DNA from: Paraburkholderia podalyriae
GTDB lineage: Bacteria; Pseudomonadota; Gammaproteobacteria; Burkholderiales; Burkholderiaceae
Assembly: GCF_014397785.1 (NCBI RefSeq)
Contig: NZ_VZQQ01000016.1
Coordinates: 62,001 to 126,000 of the forward strand
Length of the DNA stretch: 64,000 nucleotides
Direction of reading: 5' to 3'
The position numbers and the translations under genes are program-made. Each line of letters opens with the position of its first letter. Position 1 is the stretch's first letter. A model generated the notes under the pieces. It did not search any database, was not told the DNA's origin, and saw nothing but the letters and a program-made list of their open reading frames with translations. This document shows, in pieces, positions 1 through 7,778 of the stretch.

Positions 1-1
1 G

Positions 2-658
2 CTGCTCGCCACCGAAGCCGTTCCGCCGCGTATCGCCGCTGCCTTGCAGGCGCTGCGCGACGGTCGCGCCGTGGTGCTGCAGGACGACCACGACCGCGAG
101 AACGAAGCCGATCTGATCGTTGCGGCCGAGCGTCTGTCGATCGAAACGATGGCGCTGCTGATCCGCGAATGCAGCGGCATCGTGTGTCTGTGTCTGCCCG
201 ACGACAAGATCCGCGCGCTCGAACTGCCGCCGATGGCCATCAACAACGAAAGCCGTCACGGCACTGCGTTCACGGTGTCGATCGAAGCGCGCGAAGGCGT
301 TAGCACCGGCGTGTCCGCGCAGGATCGCGTGACGACGATCCGCGCGGCGATCGCCGATACGGCCAAACCCGCCGACATCGTGCGCCCCGGTCACGTGTTC
401 CCGTTGCGCGCGATGCCGGGCGGGGTTCTCGCGCGACGCGGCCACACTGAAGGCACCGTCGATCTCGCGATCCTCGCGGGCCTGAGGCCGGCCGGCGTGC
501 TGTGCGAGCTGATGAACGCCGACGGCACGATGACGCGCGGCGCGGACGTGGAGCGCTTCGCCGCGCAACACGATCTGCCGATGCTGACCATCGCCGAGCT
601 GGTCGAGTTTCGCGAGGCGCTCGCGCGGGCGCGCGAGGGCGCGATGGTCGAGGCTTGA
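2..658 (+). CDS. ribB: 3,4-dihydroxy-2-butanone 4-phosphate synthase, 5' end cut off by the window
   Basis: Converts ribulose 5-phosphate to 3,4-dihydroxy-2-butanone 4-phosphate plus formate in riboflavin synthesis; cytoplasmic and Mg2+-dependent. The frame is open from base 2, so the true start lies upstream. A TTG at 44 is in frame but falls inside the conserved N-terminal helix. Family motifs are clear: the acidic DDHDRENEADLI loop that binds substrate and metal, RHGTAFTVS, and RPGHVFPLRA followed by GHTEGTVDL. The protein ends soon after the RibB domain, so this is a stand-alone RibB and not a RibBA fusion. A convergent hairpin terminator follows the stop codon. Confidence 0.95.
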   Translation: MLATEAVPPRIAAALQALRDGRAVVLQDDHDRENEADLIVAAERLSIETMALLIRECSGIVCLCLPDDKIRALELPPMAINNESRHGTAFTVSIEAREGVSTGVSAQDRVTTIRAAIADTAKPADIVRPGHVFPLRAMPGGVLARRGHTEGTVDLAILAGLRPAGVLCELMNADGTMTRGADVERFAAQHDLPMLTIAELVEFREALARAREGAMVEA

Positions 659-696
659 CGGCCGTCCCCCTGGCGCGGCACGCGACGCCATTACGC

Positions 697-733
697 AAAA
701 AGCCGGTTCTGCGGAAGAAGAACCGGCTTTTTT
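697..733. terminator. Bidirectional rho-independent terminator between ribB and the HAD gene
   Basis: Perfect stem AAAAAGCCGGTTCT (697-710) against AGAACCGGCTTTTT, with an 8-base loop, a T run after it and an A run before it. It can therefore act on both convergent genes. Confidence 0.9.
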
Positions 734-749
734 GGCCTTGCAAAAACCG

Positions 750-1436
750 CTACGACTGCACGTCGCCAAACTCGCCGCGCACGCCCGCCTCGATGAGCGC
801 CGGCAGCTCATCCATGTGCTTGATGATTCGCGTGATGCCCATCGCGCGCAGCGCGTCGGCATAGCCGTCCGGAATATGGCTCGCGCCGACGAACGCGATC
901 GTCTTCATGCCGGCCGCGCGCGCCGCATTCAGACCCGCGACGCTGTCCTCGACGACGAGGCAGCGCGCCGGCTCGACGCCGAGCGTCGTGGCCGCGAACA
1001 GATAGACGTCGGGATACGGCTTCGGCCGCGCGACCTGCTCGGCGCTGAACACGCGCTCGCCGAAAATCTGCTGCAAACCCGCGCGCCGTACCGATGCGGC
1101 GACGCGCGTGATGCGGCTGTTCGACACGACCGCGGCCGGCAGCGTCACGCGTCGCAGCGCGTCGCGCACGCCGTGGATAGGACCGAGCGACGCGGCGAGC
1201 GCGAGCTCGACGTTGTGCTCGATCGTGTCGAGGAAGTTAGCGGGCAGCGTGATGTCGAACTGCTTTTCGAGGCCGGCGAGAAAGCGCGAGGTTTGCTGGC
1301 CGAACGCGGTTTTGACGACAGGGGCGAAATCGAGGCTGGGGAAGGTGGCCGTCAGCGTGTCGAACATCACGCGATCGGCGATGACTTCACTGTCGACGAG
1401 CACGCCGTCGCAGTCACAGATGAGGTGGTCGATCAT
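750..1436 (-). CDS. HAD-superfamily phosphatase (phosphoglycolate phosphatase / beta-phosphoglucomutase-like)
   Basis: A 228-residue haloacid-dehalogenase hydrolase that should remove phosphate from a small phosphorylated metabolite through an aspartyl-phosphate. Motif I is DCDGVLVDSE, with nucleophile Asp8 and acid/base Asp10. Motif II is the VVSNS segment. The motif III lysine is in RPKPYPD, and motif IV is VVEDSVAG. The long segment between motif I and motif II is the helical cap of subfamily I. It lies 120 bp downstream of glpK on the same strand and could be co-transcribed, but a GC-rich hairpin separates them. The physiological substrate cannot be read from sequence. Confidence 0.85.
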   Translation of the reverse strand: MIDHLICDCDGVLVDSEVIADRVMFDTLTATFPSLDFAPVVKTAFGQQTSRFLAGLEKQFDITLPANFLDTIEHNVELALAASLGPIHGVRDALRRVTLPAAVVSNSRITRVAASVRRAGLQQIFGERVFSAEQVARPKPYPDVYLFAATTLGVEPARCLVVEDSVAGLNAARAAGMKTIAFVGASHIPDGYADALRAMGITRIIKHMDELPALIEAGVRGEFGDVQS

Positions 1437-1460
1437 GCCTGAAATACGATAAGCGCAAAG

Positions 1461-1490
1461 CGCGCGGGCGGCGGGTTGCGGGCCCGCGCG
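1461..1490 (-). terminator. GC-rich stem-loop between glpK and the HAD gene
   Basis: CGCGCGGGC (1461-1469) pairs with GCCCGCGCG (1482-1490). There is only a short T stretch on the minus strand, so it may be a weak terminator or an mRNA-stabilising hairpin. Confidence 0.4.
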
Positions 1491-1556
1491 CCGGGATGAG
1501 AAGTGTCATCATACGTGCTTTCGGACCCGTCCTCCGGGTTCTGCGCGGCCGCTGCG

Positions 1557-3056
1557 TTACGGCGTATCGGCCCAGGCCTTCGCCGCGCGAATCGCGCGCT
1601 GCCAGCCTTCGAGGCAGGTCCTGAGTTCCGCGTGCGGAAGCGCCGGCGTGAAGCGATGCTCAAGCTTCCACTGGCTTTTCAACTCGTCGATGTCCGTCCA
1701 GTAACCGACCGCGAGACCGGCCAGATAGGCGGCGCCGAGTGCGGTCGTCTCCGACACCTTGGGGCGCACCGTGTCGACGCCGAGGATGTCGGCCTGGAAC
1801 TGCATCAGCAGATTGTTCGCGCAGGCGCCGCCATCCACGCGTAGCTCGCCGATGCGAATGCCCGAGTCGGCCTCCATCGCCTTCAGTACATCGAGCGATT
1901 GATACGCGATCGAATCGAGCGCCGCGCGCGCGATATGCGCGGACGTCGTGCCGCGCGTGACGCCGAACAGCGTGCCGCGCGCATGCGCGTTCCAGTGCGG
2001 CGCGCCGAGGCCAGCGAACGCAGGCACGAGATATACGCCGTCGCAATGGGGCACGCCGCGCGCGAGCGTTTCGATTTCCGCCGCGTTCTTGATGATGCCG
2101 AGGCCGTCGCGCAGCCACTGTACGACCGCGCCGCCGATGAAGATGCTGCCTTCGAGCGCGTAGTCGATACGCGCGCCTATCTGCCAGGCGATCGTCGTAA
2201 CCAGATTGTTGTTCGATTCGATCGGTTTGTCGCCCGTGTTCATCACGAGGAAGCAGCCAGTGCCGTAGGTGTTCTTCACCATGCCGGACTCGGTGCACAT
2301 CTGGCCGAACAGCGCGGCGTGTTGATCGCCGGCGATGCCCGCAAGCGGAATCTTCGACGCGAACACGGTAGTCACCGTCGGTCCATACACCTCCGAGGAC
2401 GGTCGCACTTCCGGCAGCATGCTGCGCGGAATGTCGAGCGCGGCGAGCAGTTCGTCGTCCCACTTCAGCGTGTGGATGTTGAACAGCATCGTGCGCGACG
2501 CGTTGGTCACGTCGGTGACGTGCAGCGCGCCCTTCGTGAAGTTCCACATGAGCCAGCTGTCGACGGTGCCGAACGCGAGCCGGCCCTGACGCGCTTTTTC
2601 ACGCGCGCCTTCGACGTTGTCGAGAATCCAGCGGATTTTGGTCGCCGAGAAGTACGAGTCGATCGGTAGACCGGTCTTCGCGCGCACGCTCGCTTCGAGC
2701 CCCTGCGCCTTCAGCTGATCGCAGAAGTCGGCGGTACGGCGGTCCTGCCAGACGATCGCGTTGTAGATCGGGTGGCCGGTTTCGCGATCCCACACGATGG
2801 TGGTTTCGCGCTGGTTCGTGATGCCGATCGCCGCGATCGACGTGCCGTTGATGCCGGCTCGCGTGACCGCCTCGGCGGCGACGCCGGCCTGCGTCGACCA
2901 GATTTCCTGCGGGTCGTGCTCGACCCAGCCCGGGTGCGGGTAGATCTGCTGGAATTCCTTTTGCGCGGTGGACACGACGTTACCGCGCCGGTCGAACAGC
3001 ATCGCGCGCGAGCTGGTGGTGCCTTGGTCAAGCGCGAGGACGTACTGATCCTGCAT
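1557..3056 (-). CDS. glpK: Glycerol kinase
   Basis: Phosphorylates glycerol to sn-glycerol 3-phosphate with ATP; cytoplasmic FGGY-family kinase. The 499 residues match the usual length of about 500. The N terminus has the phosphate-binding LALDQGTTSSRAM, followed by the substrate segments HPGWVEHDP and NQRETT; DGGACANNLLMQFQADIL lies in the C-terminal ATPase lobe. An ATG four codons upstream (3068) is also in frame, but GGAGAA sits directly before the ATG at 3056, so that start is preferred. It lies 160 bp downstream of glpD on the same strand. No glpF gene adjoins it. Probably repressed by the GlpR encoded at 6698-7477. Confidence 0.96.
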   Translation of the reverse strand: MQDQYVLALDQGTTSSRAMLFDRRGNVVSTAQKEFQQIYPHPGWVEHDPQEIWSTQAGVAAEAVTRAGINGTSIAAIGITNQRETTIVWDRETGHPIYNAIVWQDRRTADFCDQLKAQGLEASVRAKTGLPIDSYFSATKIRWILDNVEGAREKARQGRLAFGTVDSWLMWNFTKGALHVTDVTNASRTMLFNIHTLKWDDELLAALDIPRSMLPEVRPSSEVYGPTVTTVFASKIPLAGIAGDQHAALFGQMCTESGMVKNTYGTGCFLVMNTGDKPIESNNNLVTTIAWQIGARIDYALEGSIFIGGAVVQWLRDGLGIIKNAAEIETLARGVPHCDGVYLVPAFAGLGAPHWNAHARGTLFGVTRGTTSAHIARAALDSIAYQSLDVLKAMEADSGIRIGELRVDGGACANNLLMQFQADILGVDTVRPKVSETTALGAAYLAGLAVGYWTDIDELKSQWKLEHRFTPALPHAELRTCLEGWQRAIRAAKAWADTP

Positions 3057-3078
3057 TGTCTTCTCCATGCATGTTACG

Positions 3079-3104
3079 GATCGCCGGATTGCAGGCCGGC
3101 GATC
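3079..3104 (-). other. Inverted repeat between glpD and glpK
   Basis: GATCGCCGG (3079-3087) and CCGGCGATC (3096-3104) form a perfect 9-bp stem with an 8-base loop, 23 bp upstream of the glpK start. There is no T tract. It could be an RNA hairpin in the glpD-glpK transcript or a protein-binding site. Confidence 0.4.
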
Positions 3105-3216
3105 GTAGCGGCGTGTTGTTGTGAGCGGGCCGCCATAGTGTGAGGGCGCGTGCCGGCGTCGTCCAGCCGAAGCTGCTGTGGCGGACTGGCTTCGGGTCGT
3201 GGGCGGCGCGCGCCGC

Positions 3217-4764
3217 TTACGCGCTTTGCCGCGCCGGTTCGCGCGCGAACCACGCGTCGATGTCGCGCGTGACCTGCTCGAGCGTGCCCGGCTCGACGTG
3301 CAGGCCGAGCTTCGAGCGCCGCCACAGCACGTCCTGAGCGCTGCGCGCCCATTCGGTGTCGCGCAGATAAACGAGTTCAGCTTCGTGCAGTCCCGGCGCG
3401 AACTCGCGACCGAGCTCGGCGCGCGAACGCGCGAGGCCGATCATGCGATTCGCGCGCGTGCCATACGCGCGCGCGAGCCGATGCGCGAGCGACGCCGGCA
3501 GCCACGCATGTTCGCGCGAGAACTCGCCGAGGAAGCGATTGAAGTTCGCCTGCGCGATGTCGCCGCCCGGCAGCGGCGCGTCGGCGGTCCACGCGGGTGC
3601 GCCGTGAGCGAGCGCCTCGGTGAGCGTATCGACGGCCTGCTCGGCGAGCTTGCGAAAGGTCGTGATTTTGCCGCCGAACACCGATAGCAGCGGCGCCTGG
3701 CCCGCGGGCGCGTCGAGTTCGAGCGAGTAGTCGCGCGTGACCGCCGACGGATTGTCCGCGTTCTCGTCCTCCAGCAGCGGGCGCACGCCCGAATAGCTCC
3801 AGCGCACGTCGGCGGACGAGATCTTCCGCCTGAAATAGCGGTTGATCGAATCGCACAGGTACTGCGTTTCGTCGGCGTCGATCGCGACCCGCGACGGGTC
3901 GCCGCGATATTCGAGGTCGGTCGTGCCGATCAGCGTGTAGTCGTGCTCATAGGGAATCGCGAAGATGATCCGCTTGTCCGGGTTCTGGAAGATGTACGCG
4001 TGATCGTGCTCGAACAGGCGCCGCGTGACGATGTGACTGCCCTTGACGAGCCGCACGCTGTGCGACGACGGCCGGCCGAGCGCCCCCTTCAGCAGTTCGC
4101 CGACCCACGGGCCCGCCGCGTTCGCGATCGCCGAGGCGCGCACCTCCAGCGCCGTACCGTCCGCGCGTTGCAGTTGCGCGCGCCACTCGCCGCCGGCGCG
4201 CTCGGCGTTGACCAGCGTCGTGCGCGTGAGGATCGTCGCGCCGCGCTCGTGCGCGTCGAGCGCGTTCAGCACGACGAGGCGCGCGTCGTTGACCCAGCCG
4301 TCCGAGTAAACAAAGCCGCGCTTGATCGAATCGACGAGCGGTGCGCCGGCCGGATGCCGGCTCATCACGATGCCGCGCGAACCCGGAAGCAGCTCGCGTT
4401 TGGCCAGGTGATCGTAGAGGAACAACCCCGCGCGGATCAGCCACGCAGGGCGCAGATCCGGCATATGCGGCATCACGAAGCGCAGCGGCCAGATGATGTG
4501 CGGCGCCGCGCGCAGCAGCGTTTCGCGCTCCTGCAGCGCTTTGCGCACGAGCCCGAACTCGCGGTACTCAAGGTAGCGCAGGCCACCGTGGATCAGCTTG
4601 GTGCTCGCCGACGACGTATGCGCGGCCAGATCGTCCTGCTCGCACAGCAGCACCGACAGGCCGCGGCCGGCCGCGTCGCGGGCGATGCCGGCGCCGTTGA
4701 TCCCGCCACCGACGACGAGCAAATCGTATTTCGTGCCTTGCGTCACCTGCTGGGTCCTCTGCAT
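3217..4764 (-). CDS. glpD: Aerobic glycerol-3-phosphate dehydrogenase (FAD)
   Basis: Oxidises sn-glycerol 3-phosphate to dihydroxyacetone phosphate and passes electrons to quinone at the inner face of the membrane. The 515-residue protein starts MQRTQQ and shows the FAD-binding dinucleotide motif DLLVVGGGINGAGIARDAAGRG near residues 13-34. Further family motifs are TSSASTKLIHGGLRYLE, NAAGPWV and VFGGKITTFRKLAE. The frame stays open far upstream, but the ATG at 4764 places the FAD motif at the expected distance and leaves room for the promoter and GlpR sites. Together with glpK it forms the glycerol pathway. Confidence 0.95.
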   Translation of the reverse strand: MQRTQQVTQGTKYDLLVVGGGINGAGIARDAAGRGLSVLLCEQDDLAAHTSSASTKLIHGGLRYLEYREFGLVRKALQERETLLRAAPHIIWPLRFVMPHMPDLRPAWLIRAGLFLYDHLAKRELLPGSRGIVMSRHPAGAPLVDSIKRGFVYSDGWVNDARLVVLNALDAHERGATILTRTTLVNAERAGGEWRAQLQRADGTALEVRASAIANAAGPWVGELLKGALGRPSSHSVRLVKGSHIVTRRLFEHDHAYIFQNPDKRIIFAIPYEHDYTLIGTTDLEYRGDPSRVAIDADETQYLCDSINRYFRRKISSADVRWSYSGVRPLLEDENADNPSAVTRDYSLELDAPAGQAPLLSVFGGKITTFRKLAEQAVDTLTEALAHGAPAWTADAPLPGGDIAQANFNRFLGEFSREHAWLPASLAHRLARAYGTRANRMIGLARSRAELGREFAPGLHEAELVYLRDTEWARSAQDVLWRRSKLGLHVEPGTLEQVTRDIDAWFAREPARQSA

Positions 4765-4795
4765 CGAATCGGAATCGAGTTGGAAAGCGAATTGA

Positions 4796-4837
4796 ATGAA
4801 CGATGTTCGTTTTCGAACTTTAATGAACGGAAACGAA
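4796..4837. promoter_or_regulatory. GlpR operators in the glpD promoter
   Basis: At 4803-4820 the sequence ATGTTCG-TTTT-CGAACTT is a near-perfect match to the dyad of DeoR-type GlpR repressors (ATGTTCG, 4-bp spacer, CGAACAT). ATGAACG half-sites flank it at 4796-4802 and 4823-4829, and the latter continues GAAACGAA. This fits two adjacent sites 32-70 bp upstream of the glpD start. The matching regulator is encoded 2 kb away at 6698-7477. Confidence 0.7.
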
Positions 4838-4944
4838 AAAGTAAAGTTCGCTTTGTCCTGCCGGCGCTGGCCGAATGGCGAGCGGAGTGGCGTAACGCAT
4901 GGCCGCGGACGATACTCTTGGCAGCAGCCATTTCGAGGTGATGA

Positions 4945-5319
4945 ATGCGTGGACTTTTGATGATCGGCGCGGCGGCGCTTGTGGCGGGATGCGTGAGTAC
5001 GCCGAGTCTGGAAGGGACGCGGGGCGCGACGTCGTTCGAGTCGTTGCAGAAGATGTGTTCGCCGCAGACCGTCGATTACGGCAGCGACGCGCAGATCGTC
5101 TACGAGACGTTCTTCGACGCCTACGTGGCGAACCGGCGCGGCCGCTTGTCGAACGACGACTTCTGCGCGTTCCAGGCGTCGATTGCGCAGCGCCATGCGA
5201 GCGAGGCGGCGAGCAGCGATCCGAAGGTGCGCAACCAGTGGGTCGAGTTTTTCAACGAACAGCGCGCCAGGGCGATCAGCTGGCGGGCGGGTGTCGATCC
5301 GACCTTGCGTAATGGGTAA
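4945..5319 (+). CDS. Small predicted lipoprotein of unknown function
   Basis: 124 residues. A short basic start (MRGLLMIG) and a hydrophobic stretch end in the lipobox LVAGC, so Cys16 is likely to be lipidated and the protein anchored on the periplasmic side of the envelope. The mature part is hydrophilic, with three further cysteines and many acidic and aromatic residues; I recognise no enzyme motif. GAGGTGATGA lies just before the ATG and supports this start. It is transcribed divergently from glpD and convergently with the TetR gene. The last residues meet the gap before the TetR stop codon. Confidence 0.7.
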   Translation: MRGLLMIGAAALVAGCVSTPSLEGTRGATSFESLQKMCSPQTVDYGSDAQIVYETFFDAYVANRRGRLSNDDFCAFQASIAQRHASEAASSDPKVRNQWVEFFNEQRARAISWRAGVDPTLRNG

Positions 5320-5376
5320 GCAGCAGCGGGTTCACCGACGAGCCTGATTCTCGTGCCGCCTGCCCGGTGCGCAGGT

Positions 5377-6030
5377 TCACTTTTGCTGCGCCAGCGCTCC
5401 GCGCCACAGCATGCGCAAAATCTGCGCGAACACCGCTTCGCGCGATGGCTGCTGTGCATCGCGGCCGGCGACATCGGCCTGTTGCGCCGCCGACGGCGGC
5501 AACTGGTTCGCGAGCGCAAGCATCGTGAAACCGTGCAGGCTAGTCCAGTACGCGTAGCCGATCAGGCGCGGATCGCCTTCGAGAATACCCGCCTCGACGA
5601 GCCGCTCGAAGTGCGCTTCCAGCAGATGCCACGCGCGCTGCGAAGCCGCGGCCAGTTCAGGGTAGGCGCCTTGTTGTTGCGGCGTCTGGTCGAACATCAA
5701 ACGGTAGGCGTGCGGTTCATCGAGCGCGAAAGCGACGTAGGCCTCGCTGACGGCGCTGCGATCGATGGCGGGGACGTTCGCCGGGATGGCTTGTGCGGCC
5801 GCTTCGAGGCGCGCGGCGAAGCGGTTGAACGCGGCGGCGCGGACCATCGCCAGAATTTCTTCTTTGTCGCGGAAATATCGATATGGTGTCATCGCGCTGC
5901 AGCCGAGTTCCTTCGCCAGCTCGCGCATCGTCACGCCTTGCGCGCCGCGGGTCGCAAACGCGTTCTCGGCGACGCGCCGCATGGCTTCGCGAAACTGTTG
6001 GATGTCGTCGGCGGAGAGCGTCTTGGGCAT
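5377..6030 (-). CDS. TetR/AcrR-family transcriptional regulator
   Basis: 217 residues from the ATG at 6030 (MPKTLSADD). The N-terminal helix-turn-helix is typical of the family: GVTMRELAKELGCSAMTPYRYF followed by DKEEIL. The C-terminal ligand domain is of the WHG-like type, with YRLMFDQTP and YAYWTSLHGFTMLAL. The open frame reaches 6090, but the 20 extra residues would cover a perfect palindrome (6060-6074) that is best explained as its operator. This supports the shorter start. Neighbouring genes give no clear target; autoregulation is inferred from the palindrome. Confidence 0.85.
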   Translation of the reverse strand: MPKTLSADDIQQFREAMRRVAENAFATRGAQGVTMRELAKELGCSAMTPYRYFRDKEEILAMVRAAAFNRFAARLEAAAQAIPANVPAIDRSAVSEAYVAFALDEPHAYRLMFDQTPQQQGAYPELAAASQRAWHLLEAHFERLVEAGILEGDPRLIGYAYWTSLHGFTMLALANQLPPSAAQQADVAGRDAQQPSREAVFAQILRMLWRGALAQQK

Positions 6031-6059
6031 GCGCGAGGGGTGGGAAGTCCGTCGCGTGA

Positions 6060-6074
6060 ATTTACTGTGTAAAT
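6060..6074. promoter_or_regulatory. Palindromic operator upstream of the TetR gene
   Basis: ATTTAC-TGT-GTAAAT, a perfect 6-bp dyad with a 3-bp spacer, centred about 37 bp upstream of the start at 6030. This position suits autoregulation by a TetR dimer. Confidence 0.5.
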
Positions 6075-6091
6075 GAGATGCGCACAACAAG

Positions 6092-6109
6092 GGGCCGCGA
6101 AGGCGGCCC
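6092..6109 (-). terminator. Possible terminator downstream of the small gene at 6193-6390
   Basis: GGGCCGC (6092-6098) pairs with GCGGCCC (6103-6109) around a 4-base loop. On the minus strand it is followed by CTTGTTG, a weak T-rich tail. Confidence 0.4.
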
Positions 6110-6192
6110 GCTGTCAGGCGAATCGGGTGACGCGAAGTCGGAAGGCGGCGCTAATACGCCGCCAACGACTGTCGAACTGACTGCAGGGAAAC

Positions 6193-6390
6193 TCAGGAAA
6201 AACGTTTGATGGCCCGCAATGCGGTGTCGCCGGTTTCGGTCACGCGCCATTCTTCGTTGCCCGATGCGAGGCGTTCGAGTTGCACCAGCTGGCGTTCGAG
6301 CAAAGCATCGAGTTCTTCTCGGTCCATTTCGACCTGGTTGGGGGCGTCCTTGACGAGCAACAACGTGGCGAATTCATGCGGACTCAGCAT
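6193..6390 (-). CDS. Small hypothetical protein (65 aa)
   Basis: A short acidic protein, MLSPHEFATLLLVKD at the start, followed by a leucine- and glutamate-rich helix (MDREELDALLERQLVQLERL) and an EEWRVTETGDTALRAI tail. The tail resembles the wing of winged-helix proteins, so a small DNA-binding or protein-binding role is possible but not shown. An ATG at 6402 is in frame, but GGAGAG follows it and lies ideally before the ATG at 6390, which I therefore prefer. It lies downstream of glpR on the same strand, separated by 295 bp. Confidence 0.65.
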   Translation of the reverse strand: MLSPHEFATLLLVKDAPNQVEMDREELDALLERQLVQLERLASGNEEWRVTETGDTALRAIKRFS

Positions 6391-6697
6391 CGTTCTCTCC
6401 ATGTCAGCAAATTGCGGACAGCCTTGCAGTCGACCGGCAGGCCGGGGCGGGGTCCGCTAAAGGATCAGTGCGGGAGGTGCGGCTTCACGACAGATTCACA
6501 CAACCGACGCGGTGCGAAACTCGCAACGTGCGTTGGGGAACTGGAGTGTAGGCGAGCACCGGTGAAACGCCAACCTGGCGCCCGCAAATTTTCCGTTTGA
6601 CAATTGGATGCGCGAGCGGCGGTCCGGCCAAGCGGGCAAATTCTTGATTTCACGCGAGGTTTTGCGTGCACCGCAGCATGGCGGAGGACGCCTGGAA
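6391..6697. other. Gap between the 65-aa gene and glpR; contains a 12-bp direct repeat
   Basis: I see no gene here. TTTGACAATTGG occurs at 6596-6607 and again at 6715-6726 inside the last codons of glpR, in the same orientation. Confidence 0.5.
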
Positions 6698-7477
6698 TTA
6701 TCCGGCGGTATAGATTTGACAATTGGCGGCGCCCAGCGCCTCGGCGAAGTCGGCAGGCGGGGTGGCGTCGGTGAACAGCGCGTCGATCTGCTCCAGATGT
6801 CCCTGGCGAACTAGCGCCGGGCGGCCAAACTTGGAGTGATCGGCGGCGAGGAACACGGTGCGCGCGTGTTCGATGATCGCCTCGGCGACACGCACTTCGC
6901 GCGTGTCGAAATCGCGCAGCGTACCGTCCGTTTCGATGCTCGACGTGCCGATGATCGCGAAATCGACCTTGAACTGCCGGATGAAATCGATCGCCAGTTC
7001 ACCGACGATGCCTTTGTCCCACGGCCGCACGATGCCGCCTGTCACCAGCACTTCGCAATCCAGGTAGCCGCTCATCATGCTCGCGACGTTCAGATTGTTC
7101 GTGATCACGCGCAGTCCGCGGTGGCGGTTCAGCGCGCGCGCCACTTCCTCTGTGGTCGTGCCGAGGTTGATGAACAGCGACGCCTGATCGGGAATATGAG
7201 TGGCTACTAGCGCTGCAATGCGTCGTTTCTCTTCATGGAACATGCGCTGACGCGCGGTGTAGGAGACGTTCTCGGAGCTGGTCGGCAGACTGGCGCCGCC
7301 GTGATAGCGGCGCAGAAGGTTCATATCGGCGAGCCAGTTGACGTCGCGGCGGATCGTCTGCGGGGTCACGTCGAAATGGCTCGCGAGGTCGTCGACGGTC
7401 ACGAAGCCGTCGCGTTGCACCCACTCCAGCAATTCCTGTTGCCGGGCGTTGAGAGTCAGGCGGGGGTCTCGTGTCAT
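6698..7477 (-). CDS. glpR: DeoR-family repressor of glycerol metabolism
   Basis: 259 residues. The N-terminal DeoR winged helix-turn-helix is RQQELLEWVQRDGFVTVDDLASHFDVTPQTIRRD, and the C-terminal sugar-phosphate-binding domain carries NLGTTTEEVARAL, ITNNLNVASMM, VTGGIVRP and FLAADHSKFGRPA. GlpR proteins bind glycerol 3-phosphate and then release their operators. The glpD promoter here has a close match to the known operator dyad. The gene is separate from glpD-glpK but lies in the same 6-kb neighbourhood and is divergent from the gamma-glutamyltransferase gene. Confidence 0.92.
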   Translation of the reverse strand: MTRDPRLTLNARQQELLEWVQRDGFVTVDDLASHFDVTPQTIRRDVNWLADMNLLRRYHGGASLPTSSENVSYTARQRMFHEEKRRIAALVATHIPDQASLFINLGTTTEEVARALNRHRGLRVITNNLNVASMMSGYLDCEVLVTGGIVRPWDKGIVGELAIDFIRQFKVDFAIIGTSSIETDGTLRDFDTREVRVAEAIIEHARTVFLAADHSKFGRPALVRQGHLEQIDALFTDATPPADFAEALGAANCQIYTAG

Positions 7478-7642
7478 GTGTTTCGTGTCGTGGCTGTTGT
7501 GTCGGCGCTATCCGTCGACGATCGCGGTTGCGGCTATTGTAAGACCATCGCGCCCGTTGTCCGCCAACTGGCGCAACTCGCGCAAATCCGGCGCGAAGGC
7601 GTGGAAGCAGGTTCGACACCCATTCAGGCGGACAACGCACTT

Positions 7643-7661
7643 ATTCATTTCATAAATGAAT
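7643..7661. promoter_or_regulatory. AT-rich palindrome upstream of the gamma-glutamyltransferase gene
   Basis: ATTCATTT-CAT-AAATGAAT is a perfect 8-bp dyad about 120 bp upstream of the start at 7779, in an otherwise GC-rich gap between glpR and ggt. It is likely a repressor or activator site; the protein is unknown. Confidence 0.45.
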
Positions 7662-7778
7662 TTGTTTTTTGGGCCGGTTCGCGCTGCAATCCGGGTTTCC
7701 GCGTTTTACCTGCTTACAACCTTTCCCATGATGTCCGGCGACTTTTCGTGCCGGGCCGCGCTTTCGAGAGTGTTCGAT

